Below, one piece after another: positions 22,485 to 34,290 of a stretch of 64,000 bases of DNA. Below the pieces are notes generated by a model. It made no database searches. It worked only from the letters and a program-made list of their open reading frames with translations, and was not told the DNA's origin. The translations under genes were made by a program, and so were the position numbers. The DNA is from Lantana camara (taxonomy: Eukaryota > Streptophyta > Magnoliopsida > Lamiales > Verbenaceae), in NCBI GenBank assembly GCA_037501455.1, contig CM074858.1, positions 89,998,501 through 90,062,500 of the forward strand. Reading direction: 5' to 3'. The stretch's first letter is position 1. Each line of letters starts with the position of its first letter.

Positions 22485-24940
22485 TAATACACTCACATGC
22501 AATATATAGGTATATATTAATGAGCACTAAGTTGATTATATACATATAATATATATAATATCTACTTTATAACTTTATACATATATATTATATATCTATA
22601 CATATATTACTCATATACATTGTATCATATTTGCAAGATATACACATTTACACCTAGCAAATCTCTAACACACACACACACTACACTCTCATCTCCATCA
22701 CTCATTCACATCGATTCAAAGCAAGAAGGAGAAAGAAGGGAGGAAATCTTCATAGCCCAAGCATTATCATCAAGATCATCTTCATCATCTCACCATCTCC
22801 TTTCTTTCATTCTAAGGTTGGTTGAATTTCTTGGTTGAATAGTTAGGGCTTTATGATTTGAATGTGTTTGCTTGTTTCCTAGCATGAATATATGAGCATA
22901 TATGTGTATATCTTTGAAGTTGAGGCTTGAATATCTTGAACTATTAGCTTGTTGGATGATATGGTTTATATGAGCTTTGTTTGATGGATCTAAGTGCCTA
23001 AATGATGGATATATGTGTTGTAATTGAAGTATGAGATGTATATTGGTGTTATATGCATGATATTTGATTGTTTTGGGGTGTTTAATTGAGTTTTGTTATG
23101 GTTTTTGCTCCCTCCCTTTTTCCTCCTGGAGCTACCCCTGTTTCTGCCCTTTTTCCAGCTCTGGAAGACTACCCGGGCGGGTACTTTCTGTGCTTAAAAA
23201 GTACCCGGGCGGGTACTCATGTCCAGAAAGCTTCTGGATAGTTTTTACCCGGCCGGGGAATTTTTCCCTTGAACTTTACCCGGACGGGTACTCCCTCGTT
23301 CGAACTCCGATTGACCTGATTTTTGAACCGTTGGAAACCTCTTAAAGTCTAGAACACTCTCCAATTGAAGTCACCTCAATATCATTTCTATACTGTGAGA
23401 TATGATCAATTCTTTTTGGTGTCACCATTTTTTCCGGAAATCTACTTTAACCTAACTTCGGACCTACACCATTTTCACTCCGCTTTGAACTAGAATTCAG
23501 GATATTTCCAATTTTCCACAGCCTACGTGTTTCCAAAAATTGTCAACTTTTGCCGAACTTCGCCAAAACACCTCTTCTTGCATTTCTATCACTCCGTTGG
23601 CTCCCGTATGTGATTTATATGAAGTATATGCTTGATTAACCATTACGTGAAGCATTAATCATGCATGAACATTCTCATGAATTATAATTATCATCCTTCC
23701 ATATCATGAGCATGTCGTTCGTCGATTACTTGGTTCATTTGTCTAGAGTCTTATGTACACTCGCGTTTCTTGCACAGAGCTCGATCCGATCAAGGAGCAG
23801 GGTCCATAGGCTTCTCGTATCCTTTCTCTTTTGGTCAAGGTGAGGTTTTGTTTTAGTTATTTTAGAACCTTAATACCTTGTGTGATCTTTTAAGCCAAAA
23901 TGTATTAATAGATGTATACTTTGGAAAATGGTTTATGTATGAAAGGTTTTCAAACGTTTTATGAAAATGTTTTGGTGAGAATCACGCACATGTTATTGGA
24001 CCTCGGGGAAATGTGTGAATGGAGACCGGTACGACATCGGGTCATCGGATAAGCCATTGCATATAGTACCCTTTGAGAGTATCTTATGCGACCGTGTAGT
24101 GTGGGAGGTGGGATACTCTTGAGCCGGTGGTTAACCCATCGAAGGAGCAGGAAGGAGTCATGATCCCCTGTTCGATATTGTTTCATGAGGTGGCTACGGC
24201 CTTGCAAACCCTTCCACTACCCCGGAGGAAGAATGATGGAAAATGATGTTTTCTCACGATATGGTTATGAATATGTTTATGATTATGATACGGTTATGTA
24301 TGCATGAACGCCTAAGTTATGTTTTAAATCACACACTATGGGAGTAAGGTTGGAGAATTGCCCACTCGCCGGGCCACGTTAAATTATGTTTCTTCAAGTA
24401 AAAATATGACATCCATAATTCCGAGCAATGCCTATTTTACACTACCCACTTGGGATTTTCTAACACTTTACTCGGGATTATAGATTGCTTGCGCATGTGA
24501 TATATGTATTAACCCCCTCACTCAGTCTTAGGACTGACACCCCATGTTGTTTTTAGGCTTTTGCAGGTCGAGCTAGGCGGGGAGTTAAGGTCTTCTTGGA
24601 GTCTTTACTTTCGTGTCCTAGCTTGTCTTTCCTTTGGCATATCATACTTCTACTTTCATTATGTATTATTCTATTTTGGGAAAATTATTGTATATATGTG
24701 GTGGCCGGGATGGCCTTTGATTGTATAACTTAATCAGGTGCTAATTTTGTATATATGCTTCCGCTTAATGTTATTGCATCATTAGTAGAATTTGGTTAAG
24801 GGTTAGCCCCGCTTAGCTAGGTTGTTTATTTTCTTTGTCACCCGTTCGCCATGTGTTTGATTTGTGTATGGAAAGTCATTTTGTGCATGTATTGGACGCG
24901 TGGTGCGGGGGATGTGACGCCTTCCGATGCGGGTGTTACA
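22058..24940 (+). repeat. 3' LTR of element B
   Basis: 2883 bp, TGTAACGTCCCGTG...GGGTGTTACA. Against the 5' LTR it has a longer AT tract, an ATCT expansion (22421-22444), an extra palindrome unit (near 23190-23215), a missing block of about 80 bp near 23490 and an extra block near 23605-23635. The hairpin box CAGTC/GACTG is intact at 24517-24540. Confidence 0.95.
22289..22484. repeat. AT and ATCT microsatellites in B 3' LTR
   Basis: AT run at about 22289-22323, ATCT run at about 22421-22444, and TA run at about 22445-22482. The equivalent sites in the 5' LTR (12139-12162 and 12256-12282) are shorter, so slippage has acted since insertion. Confidence 0.9.
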
Positions 24941-25385
24941 ACAAGTGACTAATTACGACGGGACAGGGGACCCATTGGAGCACATAAGCAAGTTCGAGCT
25001 TGTAGCCATGCTATATAAATTGTCCGAAAAAATAAAGTATAGAGTGTTTGTCACAACCTTGAGAGGGCCGGCGCAACGATGGTTCACTTTATTACGCTCT
25101 AATGTTATACATTGTTTAGATGATTTTTGCAGGCTATTCCAAAATCAGTTCGCTAGTTCGCTCCAGTATAGAAGGAACTCTATCAACCTATTCGCGATAA
25201 AGTAAGGGGTTGGCGAACCCCTAGGAGCGTAAGTTCAATGATTCAATCGCAAAGCACTGGAAGTGCTATTTGCCTCCAGCGAACTCAAGGCTAGTGACTT
25301 TGCACAAGGGTTACAAGGAGGAGATTTCTTTCAATCTCACGCGTTAGATCCGGTTACGGATTTTGACGAGTTGTTGCGGAGAGCC
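24941..25385 (+). pseudogene. Tat-type gypsy gag fragment, capsid side
   Basis: After the target duplication the frame reads QVTNYDGTGDPLEHISKFE, RVFVTTLRGPAQRWFTLL, DFCRLFQNQFASSLQYRR, then ALEVLFASSELKASDFAQGL and DFDELLRRAA. This is the gag capsid domain of Tat-lineage gypsy elements and directly continues 11704-11908. Three stops interrupt INLFAIK*GVGEPLGA*VQ*FNRKA, with TAA and TGA where the family usually has Gln, Tyr or Arg. The fragment ends at 25385, where truncated LTR sequence of element C begins. Downstream gag-pol of this element is not seen. Confidence 0.85.
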
Positions 25386-25442
25386 GCACGAAGAAAGGCA
25401 TCGAAATCACAAAACGAACGACCGCCGCTACTACACTCACAT

Positions 25443-25654
25443 GACACGACCGTGTCAGGTTTTAGTTCAAAATGGACATAGCCATGTCCGATTAAAATAA
25501 ATTCAGGAGCCAATCTCGAACCTTGGACACGGCTGTGTTGGTTTTTAGTACAAAATGGACACGGCGGTGTCCGATTTTATTAAAATAAACCGCCAAAGTC
25601 GAAGTTCCAATACGGCCTCGTCCATTTCACGCTCAAAACGAACACGACCGTGTT
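25443..25654. repeat. inverted-repeat cluster in element C LTRs
   Basis: GACACGACCGTGTC (25443-25456), GGACATAGCCATGTCC (25474-25489), GGACACGGCTGTGT (25525-25538), GGACACGGCGGTGTCC (25557-25572) and AACACGACCGTGTT (25641-25654). The 5' LTR copy runs from 38088 to about 38300. Several units are followed, in the sense direction, by CATTTTG. Confidence 0.85.
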
Positions 25655-25966
25655 GGCCTTCGTTCATAGAAAAAAAAAATAGCAGCACCTTTGTTCGAAT
25701 AGGGGAGAAAAACAGGGGAAGGGCAAGGCACGCAGCAGCTCTCCAAAGCAACAATACCAAACGATGAAAATGCATCAAATTCATGCAACAACAGGCCATA
25801 ACCTCACCTAAAACATCAAACAAGAAAAGGAGTACAAAGAAGTAACATATATCAAACTATCTCTTGCAAGAGATTGAAGTTCAACAATGGCATCATGCAA
25901 TACACTCAACCATGAACAAAAGGAGGATCATATAATCATAAAAGGGGCATAAGAGATCATATATAT

Positions 25967-28859
25967 TGTGACGCCCGGAGCGGTGAGCCACCACATCCCC
26001 CGTACCTAAACCCGAACCCACATATGAAATGACTTTCCATACATGAGCCCAAGTCTAAGCGAACGGGGACCTCCACACACACTAGGCTAAGCGGAGCTAA
26101 GACACGAACAGAGCGTGCAAAACAAACATGCAAATATACGGAAGCAACAAAATAGGATCTAAAAGAGCTCAACATATAACAAACATTAACATATACATGG
26201 CCTCACGGCCCAAAAGCTCGAGTATATACAACAAGTATTCATAAATCTCCAAAATATACAATCCAAATATTAAATACATAATAGGAGTATCCAAAAGCAG
26301 AAAATATGTATGCAACTCGATCTAGACTCGAAAGTACAGCACAACTCGAAGTACTTCCCCACCTAGCTCAATGTAACCTGCAATTGAAGGTAGAAAAATG
26401 GAGGATCAGTCTAAACTTGACTGAGTGAGGAGGCTAAACGCACACCCACACTTAAATAAATATATAGAGCATAGCACGTAATAAAGGGGTTGGTCGTGAA
26501 CCGAGCTAAGGTTTTTCATACCAAAACATTTTCAAGAGCATATCATATAATACGTACAAGAGATCCTAACTCGATTCACAATCCAACAGACATAAAGATA
26601 ACAAATGTCCAGCGAGAACGGACCTCCCCTAACTCCTCATAACATAATATAAAACAGAAATCATAAACCAAATCCAACCCCAACAACCGTGGTGTTTCGG
26701 GAATCAAACCCTCTCCACCTATATAACCAATACACACGGGGTAGCTAACCCACTATGTGCCTTCCCCGGTTATCCACCGAGGGCTCAAAGTACCACGCCT
26801 TCTCCACCTTCTTTAGAGTCGCGCGTAAATACTTCAAAGGGAAATCATGCACAAGCTTAACCCGATGGCCCTTGCCATACCGGGCATCCTTACCCACAAT
26901 TTTCGAGGTCCAACATGCCAAATCTTACCATTTTTCCATCTTTCAGGGCATACCTCGCTCATACATAGCATAACAAATAAACGAATTCAAAATCTTAAGC
27001 TTACATATGCTCATACTTATACCGATTTCATAAACTTAAAGCTTAGTCATAAGATCATAAACATATCTTAGACACTCATATTTAACTATATATAAGATAT
27101 ATAGTCGCATGCGGGGTGAAAATTCAACATATATTAGGCCATAGGACGCTTAACTAGAAGAAAAGAATCCTAAACCTCACCTTAGCAAAAGAAGAGTAGG
27201 AACCGGGCTACAACCAAGCAATGAACACCTAGACCTCAGGCTCGTGAACATCCGGAAGAGGCTCTGAAACAAAAGAACACAAGACCCAAGACTTAGACTC
27301 AATTATGAACCAATTCGATGTTCGACAATGCTCATGAATGAAATGAATGCATATGAAGTGCATAAACGTACCACTTATGGCATATTGAATCATAACTCGT
27401 TCAAATCATATCCAGTTGATCCAAAAATCCAATACAAGTAGGTTAACACATAATATAGCATGCTAATAACAATTAGAAGTCATATACAAAGCAAGAGAAT
27501 AACGAAAGAAGCAAACAAAGACGAAAAAACACAGCAGTCACACAAAGCGCTGAGACACGGCCATGTCTCAATATAGGCCCAAACCGAGGCTGAGACACGA
27601 CTGTGTCTCACCCTAGGTGTAAAAGGAGACATGGGCGTGTCTCAGTACAGAAAATCCGGGCCAAGAGACGCGCCCGTGTCAGCTCGCGCGAGGGAAAAGC
27701 TTCAATAAGTTTGCTTTGGTTTCTCCATGGAAATGGAAGCCATAACCCCTGTTCTTCACCTATAACTCAGGTAACAACATCAAGGCATGCAAAGGAGCAA
27801 GAATATCACATAATTGTAAGGAAAACACTTCAAATCACCACCCACATGCATACTACAAACCGATAAAGAAATTGGGCAAAGAATCAAGAGTTTCATCAAA
27901 TATCTTCCAAGAATTCAATAGATCGTTAATGGAAATTCAATATGCAACCAACTACCACCAAATAGGAGCAAATGGAAGCAATAGAGGAGTCAAGATGATC
28001 AACATATAAGGCTTTAAATTCAAATAAAGCAAAAGATGCATAAGTTCTCCAAAAACTTCAAAACCTAACTATTTATCATATAAACTAAATCCATGAATCC
28101 TTAACATATAATCATGCTTCTCTAAGTACAAAATGATCACAAGATTAAGGGGAGTAAGAATCTTAAATTACCTTTAAGGATTGAGCAAGAAATGGCACCA
28201 AAACTTACAATTGAGGAAAATGACTTGGGGCTTTTCTTCTTCCTTTCTCCTTGCTATGGTTCAAATTTTCAGGTGTTGAGGGAGAGAGATGGCTGATTTT
28301 GGGTGATTAAAAGTCAAGAGAGGGACAAGTGGGATGAATGGTCTAGGCTCCAAGTGGCTATAGGCACGTAGGGACAAAATCTACGTCGTTGGGGTTCAAA
28401 ACGGCAGTGAAAAAGTACAAGGTTTGATTCATTATCTCCGGATCTTCGATTCGAGTTCAATGGCAAAGACGGAACTTGAATTTGAGTTCCCAAGCTTAAG
28501 TTACAAAGAAATGACTCAAGAGTGGCTAATTTGCAAAAAGGCCCAAAAGTTTGAACAAAATTTCAATTGAGTCCAAACCAAAACAAACAAGTCCAAAACA
28601 ATTTTAAAACATACGATTAAGTCCAAGAATCAAATAATTCATGTTATACACAAATTAGGCATGCTCGGGTTCAAATTCCATATCAAACGTTCAAATAGGG
28701 CAAAATGTATCAAATATTCCACATAGTTCATAAAAGAAAAGAATAAACAATGGTAATTCAAATGAGAATACATCAAATAATATGAAAATAAACACAAAAT
28801 ACGGAATTTAAACTCACACATGGTACCAACCTGTACGTGCGAACGGACGGGGTGTCACA
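25967..28859 (-). mobile_element. Tekay-type solo LTR F, inside C 3' LTR
   Basis: 2893 bp, TGTGACGCCCGGAG...GGGGTGTCACA, with an exact 5-bp duplication TATAT (25962-25966 and 28860-28864). It is similar in layout and sequence to the C LTR (compare 25967-26110 with 34312-34450), so it is a related subfamily. It contains the hairpin box at 26405-26430 and an inverted-repeat cluster at 27551-27681. No internal domain and no credible ORF. Confidence 0.93.
27551..27681. repeat. inverted-repeat cluster in solo LTR F
   Basis: TGAGACACGGCCATGTCTCA (27551-27570), TGAGACACGACTGTGTCTCA (27591-27610), GAGACATGGGCGTGTCTC (about 27626-27643) and AGAGACGCGCCCGTGTC (about 27664-27680). Stems of 7-8 bp flank a GC-rich centre. 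They lie 41-45 percent along the LTR in the sense direction. Confidence 0.85.
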
Positions 28860-29746
28860 TATATATCTTCAAACCAAGAAATAACTCCAAGGAAAGCAAG
28901 AGAACATCAAACCCTTACTAATCAATCCATACTTCACATATATATCAAACTTAGCTCAAAACCTGATATTGATGGCTTCAAATGATCACATAAGCATGGT
29001 GATAAAAATATATACTTACTTCTTGAAGATGAAGGAGGAAAATGAAGATTTGAGCTCAAAATTTTCTTAAGGTGAATAGTGGCGAAAATGGCTTGGTTTA
29101 TCTCCAAAGTTTGCTACAAATTTCCTTCTCTTTTGCTTGTGTAAACTGAGAATGGGAGAGAGAGAGAAGTAATAGTGGGCTGAGTTGGGGTGGTGTGGGA
29201 CCAAGTCTCATGTGAAAAGGTCAAGAATTGAGGGACTTATGTGCAATTTAGTGAAAGGTGGTCATATATGCGCGAGGTGAGTTTTCGGTCAAATTTCGGA
29301 GTATCAAACGGGCTTATAAAAATACAAGGCTTAGTCTATTGATTCTGAATCGTTAAAACGAGGTCAAAGAAAGTGACGGAATTCAAATCCAAATTCCCGA
29401 GCTCAAGTTACATAACCCGGAACCCAAGGTGCGCTAAAAAGGTTTTAGCCTCCTTTAGGTTCCAAACGAAACAAACACCTCAAAAGCTCAAAAAGCAAAC
29501 TCAAAAACATAAAACGAGCATATAATCAAGTTCGTAACATGTACATCTCATGCATAGCAAATAAGCACAAAAATCAGAATCGAAAATGGTCAAAAGTGGA
29601 GCAAATACCAACGAAAAGAACATAAATGTTCAAATAAGAATTCAAATAATTAAAAAGAATAACAATTAAACATATAATCACATAAATAAGGAATTTAAAT
29701 GCGTAATTATATCATACCTGTACGGCCGCGAAGTCGGGGTGTCACA

Positions 29747-29800
29747 ATTTCCCCCTCCTTCCCCCCCCCCCCCCCCCCAAAAGGACTTGTCCTCAAGTCC
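29747..29800 (-). promoter_or_regulatory. polypurine tract and hairpin of element C
   Basis: The plus strand shows an 18-base C run (29761-29778) followed by AAAA. On the minus strand this is an A4-G18 purine tract next to the 3' LTR. A hairpin lies at 29783-29800: sense GGACTTG, loop AGGA, CAAGTCC, overlapping the TGA stop of pol. Confidence 0.85.
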
Positions 29801-31506
29801 GTCTCGGAGCCTTAAATAACTCAGGGTATAGATTCCTCATCTTCTCCTCGGTCTCCCAAGTTGATTCCTTGGATTTTCGATCTCTCAAAAGAACCCTGAC
29901 TAAAGGAATCTGCCGGTTTCTCAACTCTTGCATCTTCCTGTCCTGAATTGCAACCGGGTGCTTCTCTATTGTCAAGTCCGGCTCTAACTGAACTTCTTCA
30001 ACAGGGAGAATGGTTGTCTCATCGGGATAATACTTGCGTAATTGAGAAACGTAAAACATGTTGTGTATCCCGGTCAAACTTGGTGGTAGATCCAATCTAT
30101 CCACCGTTTCTCCAATTCTTTCCAAGATCTCAAACGGCCCAAGGCATCCTGGACTGAGCTTTCTACCTTTTACCTATATGAGTGAAGCCCTTTCTACGAG
30201 ACACTTTTAGAAAGACTCTATCTCCGACTTCAAACTCCAAGGGCCTTCTTCTCTTATTGGCGTAACTCTTCTGATGAGCCTGAGCCGCCTTCATCCTCTG
30301 TCGGATTTTGTGAACCTTTTCAATAGTAGCAACGATATTTTCCTTAGGTTCTGCTCTCTCAAGTTTATTCTCTTCTATCCATCTCCAATCCTCAATATCC
30401 CAAAACAACGGAGATCTGAACTTTCTTCCATAAAGTGCTTCACACGGAGCCATCTTAATCGAACCCTGATAACTGTTGTGGTAAGCAAATTCGACCAAAG
30501 CCAGATGCTCGTCCCACTTATCCTGAAAATCCAGAGCATACGCTCTAAGCATATCCTTGAGATACTGAATTAATCTTTCAGATTGACCGTCCGTCTGAGG
30601 ATGCGAAGCGGTGCTACACTTGAGCCTGGTGCCCAAACACTTCTGAAGATTCTGCCAAAAGATCGAAGTAAACCGTGGATCTCGATCCGAAACAATACTA
30701 GCCGGAACTCCATGTAACCTTACAATCTCCTAGACATACCACTCGGCTAGCTTTGGTACCTTCTTAGACATACGAAACTTGAGGAAATGGGCTGACTTAG
30801 TAAACCTATCAACAATCACCCATATTCCATCAAACCCTCCTTTAACTCTAGGCAAGCCAGACACGAAGTCCATTGTCACTTGCTCCCACTTCCACTCGGG
30901 AATAGAAAGTGGTTGGAGAGTTCCTTCCGGCTTCTGGTGCTCTGCCTTCACCTTCTGACATGTTAGACATCGCTTCACGAAGTTCGCAACATCCCTTTTC
31001 ATGCTATTCCACCAGTATTTTTCTTTCAGGTCCCGATATATCTTGGTACCTCCCGGATGAATCAAGTACCTCGAGCGATGTGCCTCCTCAAGTATAAGCC
31101 TCTTGAGCTCTTCTGGAACACATATTCTCACTTTGAACCTCAACAACCCTGAATCATCAAATCCAAACTTAGAATTCGGATCACCTCTAGAACGAGCCAC
31201 CAACTTCTGAATCTCTACATCCGAGGTTTGAGCTTCTAAAAACCACTGTTTCAAATCCGGTAACACTGTAAGATTGGCTAACCAAGTCCCTGAAACTAAA
31301 ATCTCTGAACCCGAACTCGAAGAACCTGCTTCCAAACTAGCCACACTTGCTTTTCTACTCAAGGCATCGGCGACCACATTAGCTTTACCTGGATGGTACT
31401 GGATTTTACAATCATAATCCTCTAGTAACTCCATCCAACGCCTTTGTCTCACATTCAAATCCTTTTGAGAGAAGAGATACTTGAGGCTCTGGTGATCGGT
31501 AAACAC
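29793..31506 (-). pseudogene. element C pol: end of RNase H, integrase, chromodomain
   Basis: From 31506 down: [17 protein letters not shown] and [16 protein letters not shown] (RNase H end, Asp kept), the integrase HHCC region ([28 protein letters not shown]) and the core [17 protein letters not shown] and [13 protein letters not shown] stop near 30730 follows WYV. The next open stretch (30163-30636) holds the catalytic Glu region HPQTDGQSERLIQ and GDRVFLK. A further break near 30126-30163 precedes the last frame: GETVDRLDLPPSLTGIHNMF and a chromodomain (IQDRKMQELRNRQIPLVR, STWETEEKM). Order and motifs match element B. The stops make it non-functional. Confidence 0.92.
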
Positions 31507-32739
31507 CTCAAAAGTTATACCGTATAGATAGTGTCGCTACTTCATCAAAGCAAACACAACGGCAGCTAATTCGAGAACGTGGGTAGGGTAATTCTTCTCA
31601 TGCTTCTTCAACTTCCTTCAAGCATAAGCTACCACTCTACCATTTTGTATCAAAACACATTCGAGACCCTCTTTAGAAGCATCTGTATAAACTACATAAC
31701 CCTCGGTACCCTCGGGTAGAGTAAGAACCGGTGCTGAAGTTAACTTCACTTTCAAAGTCTGGAAATTGGCCTCACACTTATCATCCCACTCGAACTTTAC
31801 TTCCTTCTTAGTTAAGCAGGTCAACGGGGCCGCGATCTTAGAAAAATCCTTTACAAACTTGCGATAATACCTTGTCGACCCAAGAAAACTTCTGATCTCT
31901 GAGGCATTTCTTCGGTCTCTCCCGACGAAGCACGGATTCAACCTTAGATGGATCAACTTCAATTCCGTTGCCTGAAATTATATGGCCTAGGAATATAACT
32001 CTGTCGATCCAAAACTCACACTTGCTGAACTTCGCATATAGTTTATGTTCTCTTAGAGTTTCCAAAACAATCCAAAGATGCTGTGCATGCTCTTCAGTCG
32101 ACCTCGAATATACCAAAATGTTGTCTATAAATATCACCATGAACTTGTCAAGGAACGGCCTGAACACTCGGTGCATCATGTCCATAAACATAACTAGGGC
32201 ATTAGTTAATCCAAACGGCATCACGACGAACTCAAATAGCCCATACCGAGTATTAAACCCAGTCTTCGAAATATCCTCCTCCCTGATACGCAGCTGATAG
32301 TAACCCTGCCTCAAATCTAACTTAGAGTAAACTTTAGAACCCTGCAGAATATCGAACAACTCTTCGATGTAAGGCAAAGGGTACTTGTTCTTCACGGCCA
32401 TCCGATTCAACTCACGGTAATCTATGCACATCCGTAACGTCCCATCTTTCTTCTTTATAAACAGAACGGGAGCATCCCATGGAGAAGTGCTCGGATGGAT
32501 GTACACCAAGCTAGAAGTTCATCAAGCTGCGTCTTCAACTCCTTTAGCTCAGTAGGAGCCATCCTATAGGGAGTCTTCGAAAAAGGCTCTGCTCCAGGAT
32601 AAAGGTCGATTATGAACTCAATGTCCCTATCAGGAGGTAAAAAACCCAATGTCACAGGGAATACATCGACATACTCTCGCACGACCTCCGTCTCCTCAAG
32701 TTTAGCCTGATCCTTCGGTTTATTCAAAAGATAGGCCAC
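31507..32739 (-). pseudogene. element C pol: reverse transcriptase and start of RNase H
   Basis: From 32739 down: LGFLPPDRDIEFIIDLYPGA and [15 protein letters not shown], a frame change near 32480-32510, then [34 protein letters not shown] and [19 protein letters not shown]. The catalytic box reads VIFIDNILVYS: the second Asp of the xxDD box is Asn (minus-strand GACAAC at about 32124-32129), expected to abolish polymerase activity. A frame change near 31900 precedes RSFLGSTRYYRKFVKDF and the RNase H start ([18 protein letters not shown]). A further break lies near 31507-31618. Confidence 0.92.
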
Positions 32740-33130
32740 AAGCCTATTATACCATCCCGGACTAGTCTACTAGCCTCAATAAAAGAAACAAACGGGCTTG
32801 ACTTCAATCTCTTGCCCTTAAACACTACTGTACCAAAGGAAACCTTTTTCTCACGATAATCCATCTTAGCTCCATGCTCAAATAACCAATCCATTCCAAG
32901 GATTATATCATATCTTTGCATCGGCATCTCAATCAAATCTACAAAGAAGACTCGACATTCGAAGCTCATAGGACACCCACGGTACATACTACAAGTTACC
33001 AAACTACCCCCCGAGGGGAGAACTAACCACATAATCATGCGCACATAGAGAAACATGCAAGGACATAGAAGCAGCAATATCCCAGGAACTAAAGGAATGA
33101 GTGGCCTTGGATCACGGGCCTCTGATTATC
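32724..33130 (-). pseudogene. element C protease, broken
   Basis: The conserved downstream block is present ([20 protein letters not shown]). Upstream, ATHSF can be read at about 33090-33105 in a different frame, but the D-S/T-G before it is not intact. A second frame change lies in the G run near 33007-33014. Aspartic protease would cut Gag-Pol; this copy cannot. Confidence 0.8.
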
Positions 33131-34126
33131 CTTCTTTTTCGGGCACATGCTCACCATATGATCCGGTGACCCACAAACAAAAGCTTGAAACAGTTATCCA
33201 CGTGGTGAGAGCCTTTGCAATAGGTGCATTGAACTTTAGGTGGAGCCGGAAGTGCCAAAGGTTGATTTGGTCCCGTGGGTCGGGGCTGTTTATTCTGAGG
33301 CTTCGCCGGTTGAAAAGCTTGATAAGCCGGCCTCTTCCCAAACTTATTGGAACTTCCCGAACTCGATTCTTGCCCAGCATGTGAACTCTTCCTTCTCATG
33401 ACCACCCTGTCTTCAACCTTCAAAGCTTTATCTGTGACCTTTGCCCACGTGCTCGTATTAGCAGTTTCCAAAGTATCTTTCATATCCTCACGAAGGCCCT
33501 GGAGGAACTGAGAGGCTTTAGCTTCATCATCCTGAGCAATGTTGGGAGCATAGCGTGAAAGTCTCTCAAATTCGTTGATATAATCCGTTACGACATTCCC
33601 CCTTACTTAAGATCTATAAACTCTCTCAAGCGCCTGCTTCGTGTAGCCTTCAGGATATACTTATTCTTGAATTCCCGGACAAAGACATCCCAAGTAATCC
33701 CCTCCCCGGAAGCTTTCAACCTCCCTTGTACACTGGACCACCAACTATAAGCCTGTCCCTGTATCATCGTGAGAGTGCATTGCAGCTTCTCCATTGGTCC
33801 ACAAGGTATTAGACCCCATATCCTATTGGTCTGGATCAACCACTCCTCTGCTTGAACATCATTCACACCAATGAAAACCGGTGGATTTTGATTTTTGAAC
33901 TCTCGGAGAATGGCAGCAATAAGTCCTCCTCCATGATTTCCAGTCGGAGGGGTATTATTCCTCTCTTGAGCCCTTTGCTCCAAGAATACCGGAGTCTTTC
34001 CATAAAGTTTTCGGGGTCCATTTGTGGTGGTGGTGGTGGATTATTATTCTCCTGTTGGGGAGAGCGATCCCGGTGATGACGATGTTCAGGGGATCTATCC
34101 CTGCGGTGGTGTCTTCTTGGAGGCAT
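33130..34126 (-). pseudogene. element C gag, broken
   Basis: Starts at 34126 with MPPRRHHRRDRSPEHRHHRD, an Arg/His-rich start, then proline-rich sequence. A frame change lies at about 33870-33980. The capsid-like domain follows (FKNQNPPVFIGVNDVQAEEW, MIQGQAYSWWSSVQGRLKAS, FVREFKNKYILKATRSRRLR), with a stop near 33603. It continues as ETANTSTWAKVTDKALKVE, then a basic tail and a degenerate zinc knuckle CTYCKGSHHVDNC. A second knuckle (VCGSPDHMVSMC) is readable only in another frame. The layout equals element B gag. Confidence 0.88.
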
Positions 34127-34290
34127 ATTCTACAAAATAGAGAGACTTCGATTTGTATGCGTGTGGGTCAATACTTGTTCATGTAACAATTAACAAGAAA
34201 GTAATCAAATAAGCCACATAACCACGTTGTCCTATACCGTACGACCTAGACAACCCAAAACGACTCTAGAGTTTCGGTTTTGCAACCGAC

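Larger units (their letters stand above)
11909..24940 (+). mobile_element. Tekay/Del chromovirus element B, full length, decayed
   Basis: 5' LTR 11909-14787, primer site 14797, gag from 14993, pol to 22023, polypurine tract 22045-22057, 3' LTR 22058-24940. Flanks are CCAAG (11904-11908) and ACAAG (24941-24945), a target duplication with one mismatch. Domain order gag-PR-RT-RH-INT-chromodomain and the tRNA-Met primer site identify a Ty3/gypsy chromovirus of Tekay type. It carries solo LTR D inside gag. Several stops and at least two frameshifts make it inactive. The LTRs differ by many substitutions and several indels, so it is not young. Confidence 0.95.
25386..29746 (-). repeat. truncated 3' LTR of element C, holding solo LTR F
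   Basis: Pieces 25386-25966 and 28865-29746 align with 38031-39490 of the 5' LTR (about 1.46 kb each). In the sense direction it starts TGTGACACCCCGACTTCG at 29746. The break at 25386 falls at GCACGAAGAAAGG, which matches 38031. Inverted repeats lie at 25443-25654. Confidence 0.88.
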
